In this document: piece after piece, positions 1 through 58,028 of the stretch | How the letters are laid out: every line of letters starts with the position of its first letter | Numbering within the stretch: position 1 is the stretch's first letter | Origin: Seriola aureovittata | Lineage: Eukaryota; Chordata; Actinopteri; Carangiformes; Carangidae | NCBI RefSeq assembly: GCF_021018895.1 | Contig: NC_079364.1 | Coordinates: 8,058,901 to 8,122,900 of the forward strand | Length of the DNA: 64,000 bases | Reading direction: 5' to 3' | Translations under genes and position numbers: made by a program | The notes under the pieces: generated by a model | What the model was told of the DNA's origin: nothing | What the model saw: only the letters and a program-made list of their open reading frames with translations | The model's database searches: none

Positions 1-22
1 TGCTTTGGTGTCCCAGTGTTCT
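1..22 (-). other. myo9a: Start of myo9a 3'UTR
   Basis: The 22 bases beyond the TGA are the beginning of the 3' untranslated region. No polyadenylation signal lies within the window. Confidence 0.8.
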
Positions 23-44899
<44,877 letters not shown>

Positions 44900-47800
44900 C
44901 TGAAGGGGAAGAGAGGAAGAAGTGGTGAGATGAATACGAATACACACAGCTGAAAATAAATGAGGAGACGCCACATATTGCACATCTTACACACAGGTTA
45001 GTGCTAAACATGTGAGGTCAAGTTCTGAGTCGACGTTAGGTGTGGATAATTTGTTTGCGGGTCAAGTACACAGAGACTTTGGCCTCACTCCAAACATTGT
45101 CTTGAAACACTGTCAGCCTGGATGGCGCAGAGCAAGCTTTTCCTCTTACATAGTTTCAAACAGCATCAGTCTGAGACAGATTAATAACATGGTTTTAGGA
45201 TCTATTTAAGTCAGAGTCAGACAAATTGCCAGAGTGAGGATGAAGGAGCCAGGGCCAGCGGGCCTGATGGAAAAAAGCTCCTCAGTGAGTAATGGGATCC
45301 ATGTGGCCGTTTGGAACATGTGTAGTGGTTGTGCTTTAATAAGACGGTCCAGTATTTCCCCTCACTGCTCTGTTTATGTTGTATGGCTGCCTGGAGGGGA
45401 AGTAGTTTTTTGCCGTATATAAACCCTGCAGTTATTTGTAGCTCCGCCACAAGTAAACAAATTCCTCAGTGAATCACTTAGAGCGCCCCAAGCCTTGTGT
45501 CTGTGGAATGGGAAAACACCCCTCCTTGACCCCACCCTTTACCAACGCTACTAACCAACATGCAAGCATGCTCGGAGGAGGCTAATGCCAAGCTAATCGG
45601 CGAGGAAGTCAAGGAGGTCATTCATCGCTGGATTTCACTTGAATCTCAAAAACACCATGCTGCTCTGTTTCAGCGTGGGACGCCGTTGGCTTGCGGATTC
45701 GCTGCAATGCAACACAGATGAAAGAATTAGGACAAGATTTCCTTTTCCAACCACAAACAGCATGTCAAAGCTTCACAAGGCAAAGTGGCAAGCTTTTTCT
45801 TTTCATCATTGCTTTTAAAATTAATCAATGTTGTCTCACAGTTTGAAATGCATTTCAGTCACAAATATGCACAGTATGACGCATGTAAGGTCCTTTGTAG
45901 AAGTTAAAAGACCAATGTGTTGATAATGTAGCCCTACAATACATCAGAATGAATTCTTAGAAGAAACCAAGTGCAAGTAAACTGAGACTCTGCGAATCAG
46001 AACAGTCCATTGTAAGTCTATGGGCAGAGATCATCAAACCATTAAGATGCTTGTGGGAATCAGGGCCCTGGAGAACTCGGGACACTTTAGCCTCTGTGCT
46101 ACTGGCAGACCCTGGCTCAAAACAACTGGATCACAGCACTGAACTCGCCCCTTCATTTATGACTCACCCAGCTGAGTAAATCATTAAAATGGGCAGACAC
46201 TGTGGAAAAACATATTCAACTGCCGTCTGGACAAAGAAAGAGCATCCAGGGTCAGACTGAGTTACAGTGACGGTATCATTTCGCATCCAGAAACGTGGGC
46301 TTGAAAATGCGACGCCTGATGCATTTGATAATCCCAGAGGAAGCTGGTATTCTGTTCACCACTCCATCTGTCTCTGAACTGGCTAACCTGCCTGGTTCAG
46401 GAACCGCAGGTCAGACGAGGACAGAGTAACCATCAGTCGGAGTCCTTATGTAGTAAGAACTTCCTGACTGGACGGCCAGTAAAAACCAAGCACTGATAAC
46501 AACAACCTGCTCGCAGACAGGGTGAGGAACTTGGGTTAGACGAGCCTGATATCGGACCTTTCACTGTGTTTTTCTGTTAAATGGCTTGACATTCAACATT
46601 TTGTGTTGGGCCAGCAGGAAGCAGGATGTGGAGCAACTAAAATACTGAGGGCTGATTTATGTTCAAGCAGTGTGTATTCGTCCACCTGGTCTGTGTAAAA
46701 AAGATGCATTGCATAGTTAAAGAGGACATTTTTATGGCCGACAGTTTGTATTCTTTCTAAACTTGGCTAGCTCCATATCAGCGGCCATAAAACACAAATC
46801 TTGCCACAGAAGGGACGTTTGCTCATAACAGACGTCTTCTGGGAGAGGAGTTTAATCAACATGGAGTTACACATATAAAAGCATGCAAAAATGAATCAGT
46901 CACTACAGAGAGCCTGCTGTCATTAGGGTCCCTAAACTAGTTAGTCAGTGTCATGACTAATTCCAGTGTTTTAATTTCTAAGAATAAGTAAAGACATTGC
47001 CAGGAACATCAGTTACACTGGCCTTACATCATCCGAAGCGTTTACTACAGAACAACAGAGCAATCTGGAGTCACGTGTCAGCAAACACAAATAAATCTGT
47101 TATAGAGGGACATTTTTTTTTTTCACCCAAAGTAACCCCGAACAGACCTGAAGGCCGAGCAGCCACAAGACAAGTTGTGCTTTCAGTAACTTGTTCGCAA
47201 CTGCAAAAAATTATTTTACTGCACTCTTGCTCTTTCCACCTACACACACAGCCCACAACAATGCAAATTTGTTCTTGCCCCTTCTCCTACGGGAGCTGTC
47301 AAACATTATTCTGCAACAAACTTCAGCAAAGTGGGAAGACTAAAAACACAATATGACATAATTTAATGACAACATGACTATTAAAATTTCAAACACATAG
47401 CAGTGGAAAAGTATTTGAGGGTGGACGGACATAAAGACTCAAAGGGACACCGGAGCTGTTTGCACAGACGTGATTCGCCCCACTTCAGTCACTCCAGTAG
47501 GTCAACATTGTTATTCTTGGCTACAAACCACAGACTGAGCCAAAGGCAGACCAAAGACAGAGTTGAGATGGTGCCAGCGTGTTCTGGGTGTAATGTGTCT
47601 GACAACGGTCTCGGTCAAAGTCGTTCAGAGCAGCACAGACGGAGGAGGTCGCCACAAGGCTGATGTGATGTTTTCATAAGTGAAGCACTCTGTCTATCCT
47701 CATGTCAACATCTGGAGAAACTGTTCAGATGTGTTGAAGTACTTGTGGTCACGGTGAGAAAACCTTTTAATTAGAAGTGTTTGAGTTGTGGCTTTTAGAA

Positions 47801-49544
47801 AGGTTTTACATGGGGGGTGCACTAATCCCATTTATCTGATTCCTTCTATCGGGGCAGTGACCAAACCTTAATTATGATTTCTTTCCAATTTAGAATCTAT
47901 TACTCTCTTGTTCCCAATGTTTTTCTATCTGACGTTCCCCTACAGCCCCTTCACTGACAAATACAGTTACAGTACCTTCTTCCTGGAATTGTCAGTGTTT
48001 ATTATTGTCTCTCTTCTTTTTTTATTACTGTCCATCTGGTCAAGTCTGTATTTGTACTTCTGCCACTTGTAGTGGAAAAAGCTGGACATTTAAACTACAT
48101 ATCCGTTACTTTTAGATGTAAATAGACTTTTCTGCTGACTTTAGTAGTTTTCAGGCACTTTCTGCGCACTGGGCTTAACGTAGCTGCTAGTTTATTGGCC
48201 GGTCAGCCTCTCATTTTTAGCCGACGCCTACCATCGCTCTCATCACTAAAATTATGAAACCTACAATTAAATAAAATAAACCTGTTTGTCTGTTTAAAAT
48301 TGTCTGTTGTTGGGTTTGTGTACTTTCTCCCATTCTCCCCACCTTCATTTGTATCATATCAATAAACTACATACATATTTTACATATCTCTCCTGATGTC
48401 CAGTATAACAAATCAAAACATCTAGTGTGTCCAAGAACATGAAGGTTTTCATTCACGGCATATGATGCACAGGATCATCTAGTTCCTCATTTGTTCTCTT
48501 CTAGGAAATCAATTAGACTTCGAGCGGCGCCTTACACAATGGTATTCAGTTCAGATTCTATTAATGCCTCTGTCTGTAGTGAGTTAATTAAGGTCTTTGT
48601 CCGCCGCTGTATGCTCTGACTCATGCAGCGCACAGCAGAGACAATTTTAATCATATGAGGATGACTTCATTGGCTGCTTCCTGAGAGGAGAGGAGAGGAG
48701 AAGAGAGGAGAGGAAAACAGACTGTCATACTGGGTCGAGTCTGCAGGGAGTTGAGAGTGTTTCAAATGGTTGCAGGGGTCACACTAGACTCTCAGATAGA
48801 GAGAGGAAACAAAAGAGCGCTTCATTTAACGCACAAAGGGATAATCTTTCAGTAAGTCATCAAATGCTTAGGGTTACAAATGAATTTCCATGCTGGGTTG
48901 TGTTTAAAGATCATGTGACAGCACAGTCCTAAACTGGACAGAGAAACGCTTTGTCTTCACTTCAAAGTGACTTAAGTGAAATGGCCATGAGAAAAAAAAA
49001 AAAAAAAAACGGCATTCTTCTGACTCACTGACTGCAAAATGATTTGGGAAAGTGTCACCAAAATTTTTAGCATTCCTTCTCTGACAGTAGCTCTGTGTGA
49101 TTCCATGGCTTCAAAGAGGCATTTGCTCATTTAACCTCTGTGGATTCATGTCCTCTCCCGGGCCTTTTACCAGGCCAGCTCACCCACCGCAGCGAAAGAG
49201 CAAGTGACTGAGCCCAACGTGGATCATGCTTATGTCACAGTGTGCAAGGGCAGATGACGCTCTCCGGAGGCTAACTCGTAACCATGGCCCTTGTAATGTC
49301 AAACCTGAGGTCACGCTGGTCAGACTGGACTGTGGTCACGGTGGGTACTTAATAATAGTGTGTGTGTGGGGGGTTGGGTGTGTGGGGTGGGGTGGGGGGG
49401 GGTCTGTACTCATGGTTCCCAGCTCAGTGGAAGCGTGGTGGGATGTGGGTTCTGGCAGTGACCGTTTCTGTCAAAACAGTGCCTTAAAATGTGTTTGAGG
49501 GCAGGATGTGTTCAGGTTTAACTGTCAGTATAAAACATTTAAGA

Positions 49545-49735
49545 GGTGAAATGTTTGCCCTGTTCACCATCTCACAGCACGCTAGTGCAGCTGAGACTGA
49601 TGTGATGGGCTCATTAGTTTAGGAACTATTTTGTCATAAAACAAGTTAAAAAATTTGAACCTGATGATGGCACTGGAGTCAGAGGGTCACCAAAGTCGGT
49701 AGGATTCATCTTCTGGGGAGCACGAGTGTCTGTCT
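49545..49735. repeat. Interspersed fish repeat fragment
   Basis: Shares a recognisable block (CTGATGATGGCACTGGAGTC, then GGGTCACCAAAGTC) with the repeat family at 20290-20600, in opposite orientation. Confidence 0.4.
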
Positions 49736-50015
49736 CTTGAGATATTTCAGTCTATTTTGATGATAGATTTTGAATAAGAGGCAAAAATACCGAATATTGT
49801 GACTTGAGTTGTGACTTGTTTTTGTTTGAGGCGATAGTAAACTGAATATCTTTAGGTTTCATGCTGCTGGTTGGACAAAATAAACAATCTCATAGCATCA
49901 CCTTGGGTGTAAGAAATAGTTTTCTCACTACTTCCTGATATATTTTTTAGACTAAATGATTAGTTTATGAATTAAAGAAATAATCAGTTGATAAATCGAT
50001 AATGAAACTAACTGA
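49735..50015. repeat. Interspersed repeat of the same family, inverted
   Basis: Blocks AATCAGTTGATAAATCGATAAT and GGACAAAATAAACAATCT run opposite to the copies at 57817-58028 and 4600-4860. It is degenerate. Confidence 0.5.
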
Positions 50016-51861
50016 AAGAGAGGTAAGGGATCCAAGCTCTAACACAAACTGTCAGAATACATTGAATGGCGCTATACGTTGACGAGCTGCGGTGTGACGA
50101 TGTAAATGTTTTCCACATTAGAACTATGATCCTTCATCTTAATAATTAAGATTTCAATACATCCAAATCAGCAAACTTAGGCGACCGCAATGGGTAACAA
50201 AAGACTGAATTAAGAAAAGTGCCTCTGTCTACAGTCGAGATACAAATCATCTCCATGCAAATCACTGTCAACCACCATGTGACATAGGGAAATGAGACTC
50301 AGCCATTGAAAACGGTACCAATCTTTGGTTGTAAGCTTGGTTTAAAAGGTCAGGCTGTTTGTAACACTGCACTAGATCCTACTGGCAGAAAAGCTGTCTC
50401 CCATAATTCTCAATGAGTTCACCGTCACTCAGCCTCAAACACCCCTGGGAGCAGATCTGATGGTCCAGTGAAATTAGTAATACAGACGTCAAGCTTCACA
50501 CGTTGTGCAACTCTGGGCAAGAAGCATCGGGCTTGAATGAGCCGCCAGGAACCTCAGCGCTTGTTTGTTTGGGGTTTTTGACAACTGTTGTGTCCAAGAG
50601 AATCTCAGCTTCAAATGATGTTGAAACTGCAGTCACATCCATTTACCCTGCCTCTTTCTGTGCGGGCGTAATAATGTAAGCACAAGAGGTTATTGAGGTT
50701 TCCAGCACTACGTTTAGAATTCAACTGCAGTAGTTACTTTATGTATAGCAACTATTTTCTGAATTCATATTTGCATATACAACATCTCATGAAACAGCTG
50801 GATCTTTTTCTCATTTTAGCAATGTATTGACATTTTTTCTTCTTTTTTTCTTTTAACCAAATCATCATGTTGTCTCTCTAAAAATCTAGGAAACAATAGG
50901 AAACATTCCTTGTTTTTATGAGATAGGTTTTTTGTATAACAAAGGGAAGGTTTAATGATGTAGCAAGATAAAGTTTATTATAGAAGTTGAAATATTTGGT
51001 ACAATAATGTGAAAACAGGTGATAACACCATGAAAAATATCTGGTTAGAATGTGAAAAGGACCTGATCAAAATGACACAAACATCTTTTTGTCACGGTGG
51101 TAGGAATGGACATATAGAAGTAAAATAATAAGCGCATTCCCCAAAAAGTCAGACTATTCCTTTAAAAAGGTTTGGGAATCACCGGACTACAGCTGACAGA
51201 ACTGTCCATGTGTATGCGTGTGACAGAGAGGCTGACTGAGAGAAAAGAGACAAGCAGACAAACAAGAAAAATGTAATTAGAAGAAGCAATGGCCTTTTGA
51301 TCAGTGCAATAATTGACTAAAGTATTTGGCTCAATCAGAAAGTCCTCCTGAGTTAGAGAGAGAGAAGCGAGCATTAGTCACAGGGATGGAGATGAAAGCC
51401 AGGCGCAACAGAAAAATAATCACAGATCTCTGGGACTCCTCAGCTATCACAGACAGCTCTTATATAACATTAACCTCCCTGAATCAGAGAAGATGAGCGG
51501 GAGAAAAGCCACATTCCTTAATTATAGGCCCCTCAGACAGAAGCAAATCACAAACTTTCAAAAACCTTGAAATGGGCTAATTCATTTGTTATGCTATTCC
51601 AGAAATGGTAGACCTGTGTGTGAATCCTGAATGTTTTCATATCCTCAGGCTGTGTATGCATCTCTCCATCATTTTACTGTTTGAAAGCTGAGCCTACATT
51701 AGGCAGGAAATTGTGGGGATTGAGTAATGACAACAGACCGTGCACAGTATGATAGGCATATCTGAATGCATCCATTTGTGTACTGATAATGATCTGAAAG
51801 GTATAGGAAGACCTAAACCAAGATAATCTGATCCTAAGTTAGCTTAAAGAGAAGACGATAG

Positions 51862-51956
51862 GGGCGTTGTGTGGCGTAGTGGTCTAAGCAGGCGCCCCAT
51901 GTGTAGAGGCTGCAGTTGGCCCCGGTTCGAGTCCCGCATCGGACAGCCTTTACTGC
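51862..51956 (+). mobile_element. Short tRNA-derived SINE with perfect 14-bp TSD
   Basis: A 95-bp insert bounded by identical copies of AGAGAAGACGATAG (51848-51861 and 51957-51970). It has a perfect Pol III box A (TGGCGTAGTGG, 51872-51882) and box B (GGTTCGAGTCC, near 51924-51934). There is no A-tail and no LINE-like 3' tail; it ends TTTACTGC. The intact duplication implies a fairly recent retroposition. Confidence 0.88.
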
Positions 51957-52914
51957 AGAGAAGACGATAGCATCTGTAATAATTACTGTCAGCCGTGACA
52001 TTGAGTACCAGAGAAGACAGTTTGTATTCATCAGGTCGGGGACACGGAGGAGAATTTCCAGGAACGTGGACAAAAGCCTTATTCGTCATTGGTGTTATGT
52101 GATGGAAAATGTTCCCAACACACAGTGAAACATTGGGATCCTTCAACATAACTGAAAACAAAAAATAACACTAAAACTGGAGTTTGTGTAATGAAGCAGG
52201 ATTTGAATTGTGCAAAACGCAATGAAATAAATGAAAATTAAAGGGCCGGTGCATCACATTTACACAAACTGACCTACGTTGCAGACTCGGGTCTAAAAAG
52301 TCAGAGCTGATCCAGCTTCTTTCTCATTTTGAGAGAAGCTTGAGAAAAAAAAGCTGCAGATTCACCATCGTTTGGCGGCGGCAGCGTGTTTACTTGTTTT
52401 CTTCAGTCGTGAGTCAGCTCAGCGATCTGCACAGTCATTCTTCATCTGCAATAGAGGTGACGTCTTCTGATTCAGACTCCCTCCCTCTGGCAACTGATCC
52501 CCACTTTATCTGTGTTTCTACTGATTTCACTCTCGCCTTCACTTTCCCTCACACATGATGGATACCAGCAGACCAACAAACACAAGCACGAGCTAATAAC
52601 AGGTTTATGTTGGTAACCACAATGTATAACACCTGTGGTTAGAGGCTGACGTGTTTCTATACACACATGACACTACAATATCTCGATGCTGGACTGTTCA
52701 GCAGGGACAGAAAACAGAACCACCAGAACAAAAAACCGCACTGAAAACTAAACAGGAAGAGCAAAAATCAATTCAAACGGCTCTGGCTTCAGCAATAACC
52801 CCCAAAAAAACTGAACTGCAATAAACAAACTGAATCCAAACTAAACTGGTTCTGTTTCTACAGCAGACGTTCCTTCATCATCAGTTACATTAAAACCTCA
52901 ATGCGAAGGAAATT

Positions 52915-53030
52915 CATTTATATAACATTTTTCATTCACTAAGCAGCTTTAAAGTGCTTTTACAAAAAAATTGTAACAAAAGACTGAGAATAAAGCCATT
53001 AAAATAAAATAAAAGTGCTAAAAACAACAA
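52915..53030. repeat. Interspersed repeat fragment
   Basis: The block TTCATTTATATAACATTTTTC followed by AAAGTGCTTTTACAAAAAAA resembles a common fish repeat. It is short and degenerate. Confidence 0.35.
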
Positions 53031-53587
53031 TGGGAGGCAGCAGGATGTTGCTTTTAAAAGCAACAGTTCCTACTATTTATGTCGACCTACAGTATACATA
53101 AGTAGTAGTATATAATCATTACTGAATTTAACTGTGGTTGCCAAAATAACCACTCTTAAATTGAGCTTCCATTTTAAATACTTAAACTATGAGGACTTTT
53201 TGTGTATAAGAAGGATATGATTTGCTTAAATCCATTCACTTCCTGTTTGATGTATCTGCACAAACTCTGCCTCACAGAGAGATATCAGCAAAATTTCAAT
53301 TTCAAAAAGCAAGAAAAACAAAACCACAAGGAGCTTTAACCACCTTTTCAGCCACTAATGTAAAGAAAGGTTGTATGAGGAACTCTCTCTGGTGTAGAAA
53401 AGTGATAGAGATGTAGGAAACAGATGACACGAGACAAGAGACTGTGACGTTCACATATCCAGCTCTGTTACTGCTGCTTTCTACATCAGATTAGTCTGCA
53501 GGTGCAGTGTGGAGATATGAGGTTCAGCTAAATTGAAGGTTAGTCCTCTTTCTTTTTATGCTCCCATCGGCATTGAGAGTCGAAGTT

Positions 53588-53590
<3 letters not shown>

Positions 53591-53651
<61 letters not shown>
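53591..53651. repeat. (TG)n microsatellite
   Basis: About 30 TG units in the large upstream intron. Confidence 0.97.
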
Positions 53652-53654
<3 letters not shown>

Positions 53655-56600
53655 ATTTATATATGTTTTAAACATAGTACAAGTGTATAGTACAGAGCTC
53701 TTTAAAACAGCTAAAATTAGACATGTTGATGACCAGGCTCAGCTGTACATGTGACCACAAGCAGGGAAGTGACATTTCAATACAAATGGAAACTGAAGTG
53801 GGAAATTAAGACGAACACTGGGCCTTTCCCAGTCCCAGGAGCTCAAGGTCCCAAGGAACTCGCATCAGGAAATGAAAGTTAATCTATGACAGTAAAGTCA
53901 ATATTTTTGGGGTTTTTGGCATTGATCACTTGATTTTTCCCCGAAGGAAAACGGATTGCACATCAGTTAGAAACTAACAGGCAACAGGCAGTCGAATAAA
54001 ACAGGCAATGAGACTTTTCATGGGTGTTTTCCACGATGTCAGGCATTAGAAAAAACAGGAAATGAGGCCACAGAGAAAGCAGTTACCCAATTAATCAACA
54101 GATTAAGACAAGTGTTAGCTGCTGCCAGAGTTATTGGAAATAATGTAATACTGATCACAGAGTAAATGACAGAAACGCCTCTCTGTATAACACACTAAAG
54201 GATAACAAAGGATAATAAAGGATATTAGACTTAGTTTTAGATATTTGTACCTAATAATAACACAACTGCATGTACAAGAAGTTGAATGAAAATGAATGAA
54301 CTTAATACCCAAATCTGTTTTTCTACATTTTGTTAATATTGTAGAGTTCCTTGTGTTGACTTTTTGTTAGTTTATATCTAGTTTCTAATGTTTCCTTCCA
54401 CATTGTATTTGAAAATCTAATCTTCACTTCCAGTTTCCATTCTTCTTTGATATCTAAACTGTTGTCAAACATATAAAAGGTTAGGTCCAGGTGAGATGGC
54501 AGCTTCTGCAACTGAAACTTCCCCTGGGAAATATCTTCCATTTTAAGGATTCAACTATTTTGGGCCATTACACTGGAAAAAGCTGTACAATCACGAAGGC
54601 AGGTCTGCCTTGATGCATTCTTCCAAAAAGAAGTTAAACCACATTCCTCTTCAGTGCAGCTAGATGACTGAACCTCGAGTCCTTTGCCGTGTGTGGTGAC
54701 TATTTGTAGCAGAGGCCTCTTCCTTTGCTGCGGAGCACAGCTGCCTCACAGGATTTATTTCAAACATTGTCAAGATGCCTTTGACGCAATGTCATTTCTC
54801 ACACCGGCACACAGTGTCTTCTCTGTTCTTCGGTCATTCACCTCATTATTCCTGCTTCTTCTGCCATGTGACAATTTCAAAGAAAAAAAACAAAAAAAAA
54901 AACTTTTCCTCAACTGAACTTTTGACCCAGTGTTACATAAGGGCACGTAAGGGTACATAAGGTCTCTGAAGTGTGGGAATGGGGGTTAATGTGGTTTAAA
55001 GATGCAAGATCCATGGAAACGTATTTCCTCAACCCTAAAGGGACGCAGAGGGCGGCAGAACAAACGGAATCGGGAAGCTTCTTGTTTCAGCGACAACTTT
55101 ACCGGGACGTTCTGGGATAAACAATAGTGCAGTGTTTCCTCGTGGTAACGAGATGAGGTAAACGAGAGGCACCGAGAGAGGGACCGAGGAGGCAAGAAAG
55201 AGTGGGACAGAGAGGAAGAGAGAGAAAAAAAGAGAAAAGGTGTGGAAAGAAATGTAGATTACAAGGACTTTTAATTTCAATTGTGCCAGTAGTTCAGGAC
55301 ATTTCCCACTGCGGGGAATCTTCTGTTGAATCAAGGTAAAATATAGAAACTCATTCTGTAGCCTCGGAGGACGAACCATCACTCTTCATTAATGTTATGT
55401 GCTGAGTTCATATGGAAAGAGGAAGTGTGAAATGATGATTAAATCATATAATTCAGATAAACAGAAGGGAAGGAGAGAAAGACATTCCCAGTGTTTATTT
55501 TCACATTTTAAGTCAAATATTACCAACAGTTTGAACAAATCCCTGATCCTCTGTAAATATTAACTTTGCATCAGTTCCTGGAGCTTGTGATTGTGTCTTT
55601 TGACTCCACACATCACCTGTGCTTTAATTACACAAATAACACAAAAAGAGATTACCAGCAGAGTAGAATGGCTGTGCGGTTTTAATGAGTGATCACTGGA
55701 ACTAATTTAATACCATTGAGAATTTATATTTTTATTTTCATTGAAGAACATAAAGTTTTTTATTAAGTACTACAGAAGATTTTCAGCTCGTCTCCAGCCG
55801 ACCATATGTGATCAAGGAATAAGAAAAGTTTGTCATCTTGTCTGAGCAACACATGGAGGTGTAAACACCATCCATATTCACATTCTGACTGATGCCGTCA
55901 GTCCTGGAGGCCGTGCTGAGTCCGTTTCTTGTCACCTGACACTGGAAGATGATGATGATGATGATGAAGTTTGCATGATAAAATGGTAAAATGAAAGAAA
56001 TTATTCTACGGTAAAGATCATATGTATACACTTTTATCTGTGCCGCCTGTGAAAGGTCTGTTAATAATTGAGTTCATATCATACTGCATGTTTAGTACCG
56101 GTGTCAAGAGAACGCAGTGCCAAGTGTTTGCTCCTGAGCGTCACATTTTATCTCTGAGGAATCCACAGAAAACGGCGCAATACAAATGTCAAAAAGACTC
56201 GGACCGGGGGCTTTTCTGGGGCTTTTCTGGGGTTTTTCTGGGCTGCATCGTGATTCAGCCTCGGCGGTCTTCCTCCTTCTTATTCTGTGTGTTAGCGTAA
56301 TGATTAGTCCTCCAGAATCAGTAAATGATACAATTCTTTCCCTGATTAAAATGTAAATACTGATTTAAGTAAACAAAAACAGCACACCTCCTCTCACATA
56401 ATTTGTTTATATGCAAAGTTATTTATGGTGAGATAAAAAAAAAAACCTCCTGTCTGGTGATGGTTCAAGGGGGGGGGGCTTACTCCTCCTGTCATATTCA
56501 GTGATAACCGTGGTATTAAAGTGTACTACCTGTCCAGTCTTATTAGGATTAGAAAGGTTAACAGGATGCAGACTGATGGTTCAGTTTCCAACACATATCT

Positions 56601-56887
56601 GCACAAAATGTCCTCACTGTCAGTCTTCATTAGCGCGGCCCCTCTGCAGTTTTTTTGGGTTTCACTCGCACAGTAGGGGAGAAGAGCTGATGTCTGATAG
56701 TCATGAACTGCTGTCATTCCTTCCACTCAGCCCACAGGCTCAGCTCAGTGCTGTGAGTCACTCCACCGACACAGAGGAACAAGACCCGATTGTTGAGTCA
56801 AAAATCAGACTGACCAGTGCACCCGCTGCAATGAGCCGCATGGAGGGGAGAGGAGATACACATTAGGAAAAGAAACCAACCTCACAA

Positions 56888-57075
56888 CTAGGGCTGAAAT
56901 GGTTAATCGATTCATTAAAACAATCGAGTGACAGAAGATTAATTGGTGACAATTTTGATAAATATCATTTGTTTAAAAATAATTCACAGTTTCCAGCTTC
57001 TCACATGTGAATTTGTGCTGGTTTCTTTTGTCTTTTATCATAGTTAACTGGATATATTTAGGTTATGAGAAGAGT
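56888..57075. repeat. Interspersed repeat of the same family, partial
   Basis: Starts TAGGGCTGAAATGGTTAATC, a family 5' end, and continues with internal blocks ending near AACTGGATATATTTAGG. The 3' half is absent. Confidence 0.55.
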
Positions 57076-57149
57076 AAGTAAACTTAACTGAAGTCCCTAA
57101 TGGACAATGATAACATGAATCACAACACTCCCACAGCTGAGCCTGATCC

Positions 57150-57208
57150 AAATATATATATATATATTATATACACACAGATATATATAATATATATATA
57201 TATATAAA
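57150..57208. repeat. (AT)n tract, quasi-palindromic
   Basis: Two (AT)n arms separated by a short ACACACAG spacer, able to fold back on themselves. Confidence 0.85.
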
Positions 57209-57339
57209 GAAGAGCAAATATTGCTCTGACAAATTTCAGTTCAGTGCCTGCGACCGGGCCATCAGGCTAGCATCGTTCATATTGATCCACATGCACACAA
57301 TTGAGCATGCAAACCAATACAGACACACACTCAGTTACA

Positions 57340-57340
<1 letters not shown>

Positions 57341-57414
<74 letters not shown>
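57341..57414. repeat. (AC)n microsatellite
   Basis: About 37 AC units in the large upstream intron. Confidence 0.97.
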
Positions 57415-57417
<3 letters not shown>

Positions 57418-57816
57418 CAGAGCCCTCAGCTTGAATCTCTGCCAGCACAATGCAGCACTGCAGACCTGGGTGTGGCCTCAGCAAAAGGCCCTTCTCATCA
57501 GTACTTGTGAATCTGATGCTGATGTGAGGACACTGAAGAATTACTGCACTTACACTTGCACCTGGAATTTTTAAGTGGTTGCTTATATTAGTAGATCGAT
57601 ATTTGTGTTTGGTTGTACAGTTTGCTGCATCATGAATAACTACCCGGTGATCAAACTACAGAAATCCACAGTTAGAAATGTAAGTGTTCATACTGTCACA
57701 TCAGTGGTTCATAAAGGCAGCAGGAAAATATCTGAGGCAAATATCTGCAGCTTCAGCCTCCCCCAGATCACAACTCAGAGCAAAGGCCTCTCAAGAGACA
57801 TGATGAGAGGGCGCTA

Positions 57817-58028
57817 GGGCTGCAGCTAATGATTATTTTCATTATAGATTCATCTATAGCCATATCCAATCATCTTCTTAAGTATCAGAAAACAGTGAAA
57901 AATTCACATCAAATTTGCAAAAGTTCAAGATTTTTTTTCATACTTGCTTAAAAAAAATAACTCAAGAAATTATGCAAATTAAATTGTTGCTGACTAATGA
58001 TCAATTCATTGGCTAATTCTTTCAGCAA
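57817..58028. repeat. Interspersed repeat of the same family
   Basis: Starts TAGGGCTGCAGCTAATGATT and ends GGCTAATTCTTTCAGC. The two ends are weak inverted repeats. Internally deleted, non-coding. Confidence 0.6.

Noticed and set aside
46997..47356. 119-codon + strand frame in the large intron
   Set aside because: No recognisable motif, no splice or promoter context; a frame of this length is expected by chance in 19 kb.
51862..51956. Functional tRNA gene
   Set aside because: Box A and B are present, but the segment is flanked by a 14-bp target duplication, does not close into a clean acceptor stem by eye, and has no T-run terminator right after it; a SINE fits better.
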